Origin: Bacillota bacterium
Lineage (GTDB): Bacteria > Bacillota > Desulfitobacteriia > Desulfitobacteriales > Desulfitobacteriaceae
Assembly (NCBI GenBank): GCA_023390635.1
Contig: JAEWCM010000167.1
Span: 1-6,680 of the forward strand
DNA length: 6,680 nucleotides
Direction: 5' to 3'
Shown here piece after piece: positions 6,266-6,680 of this stretch. Position 1 is the first letter of the stretch. Each line of letters starts with the position of its first letter. Made by a program: the position numbers and the translations under genes. The notes beneath the pieces were generated by a model. It made no database searches. It was given only the letters and a program-made list of their open reading frames with translations, and was not told where the DNA came from.

Positions 6266-6680
6266 TTAAAATTCATCCAGAATCACAGTCAGCTTGTCGG
6301 GATTTACCTGCTTATACACCATATCATTGATCATCATAGCCGGTGCCAACCCACAGGCCCCGATACACCTCATAACCTCCAGGGTGAATTTCCCATCTTC
6401 AGTGGTACCACCGACTTCCACATTAAGAAGTTCTCTAAGCCGCTCAACAATCTTTTTACCGCCCCGCACGTAGCAGGCCGTGCCTAAACAAACCTTGATC
6501 GTATTCTTCCCCTTAGGTTGGGTGGAGAAAAAAGAATAGAAGCTTACTACTCCAGACACTTCAGAGAGAGGCTTATCCAGTTTGACAGCAATTAGCTCTT
6601 GAACATTCATAGGGAGATATCCATAAATTCCCTGGGCCATATGAAGGACTTGAATAAGACATCCTTCACGTTCCTTATAC
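6266..6680 (-). CDS. hydC: NuoE-like [2Fe-2S] hydrogenase subunit HydC (partial, 5' end missing)
   Basis: A thioredoxin-like [2Fe-2S] subunit that usually relays electrons between the NuoF-like subunit and the rest of a bifurcating hydrogenase or of complex I. The cluster cysteines are seen as CLGTAC (C-x4-C) and CIGAC (C-x3-C), with the typical SGVVSFYSFF and YGYLP segments. The first ATG at 6640 is not the true start: the frame stays open to the window edge, and the upstream codons read YKEREGCLIQVLH, which is normal NuoE sequence (it resembles LIPVLQEAQGIYGYLP). At least 137 codons are present and perhaps 20-30 N-terminal residues are missing, since the family is about 160 residues long. 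The gene ends 19 nt before the hydB start, in the order hydC-hydB-hydA. The operon promoter and any further upstream genes lie outside the window. Confidence 0.94.
   Translation of the reverse strand, partial: YKEREGCLIQVLHMAQGIYGYLPMNVQELIAVKLDKPLSEVSGVVSFYSFFSTQPKGKNTIKVCLGTACYVRGGKKIVERLRELLNVEVGGTTEDGKFTLEVMRCIGACGLAPAMMINDMVYKQVNPDKLTVILDEF

Noticed and set aside
6274..6276. Alternative hydB start at the ATG at 6276
   Set aside because: It lies inside hydC with no Shine-Dalgarno upstream, and the extra ten residues (MNFNFQGGNT) translate the ribosome binding site of the better ATG at 6246.
6638..6640. ATG at 6640 as the true start of hydC
   Set aside because: The frame remains open to the window edge and the upstream codons encode conserved NuoE-like sequence, so this is an internal Met of a truncated gene.

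Overview
The window looks like a piece of an anaerobic Clostridia (Firmicutes) chromosome. The evidence is the 5' end of a 16S rRNA gene whose start and first variable hairpin resemble Peptococcaceae/Desulfitobacteriaceae types (from memory, so the genus is left open), strong AGGAGG-type ribosome binding sites, a Gram-positive style rrn leader with a boxA-like element, and an oxygen-sensitive [FeFe] hydrogenase operon. Every supported gene reads on the minus strand, so transcription runs from high to low coordinates.

Layout in order of transcription. (1) 6680-6266: a NuoE-like hydrogenase subunit, hydC, cut by the window edge at its 5' end. (2) 6246-3148: a very long hydB. It joins a NuoF-like NAD(H)/FMN subunit to a complete GltD/NfnB-like FAD and NADP(H) module. 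(3) 3145-1361: hydA, a full-length [FeFe] hydrogenase catalytic subunit. (4) 1346-1307: a strong intrinsic terminator that closes the operon. (5) 1194-532: a nicotinamidase/isochorismatase-family cysteine hydrolase, with its own possible promoter. (6) 531-120: a non-coding region with tandem rRNA promoters, an AT-rich upstream stretch, a boxA-like element and leader hairpins. (7) 119-1: the start of the 16S rRNA, which continues off the left edge.

How the genes work together. HydA, HydB and HydC have the parts of a soluble electron-bifurcating or NAD(P)-linked hydrogenase: H-cluster and Fe-S relay in HydA, FMN/NAD(H) site and [2Fe-2S] domain in HydB, and a second [2Fe-2S] domain in HydC. The unusual part is HydB. 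The ferredoxin-like C-terminal tail found in typical bifurcating HydB is absent, and an NfnB/GltD-like flavoprotein takes its place in the same polypeptide. One complex could therefore link H2, NAD(H) and NADP(H), perhaps with ferredoxin. This is an inference from domain content. I recall a related NuoF-NfnB arrangement in the Sporomusa-type transhydrogenase Stn and a glutamate-synthase-linked class of [FeFe] hydrogenases, so the architecture may be rare rather than unprecedented.

The nicotinamidase-like gene is probably a separate unit, with only a loose thematic link to pyridine nucleotides. No mobile elements, CRISPR arrays, tRNAs or plus-strand genes are supported.
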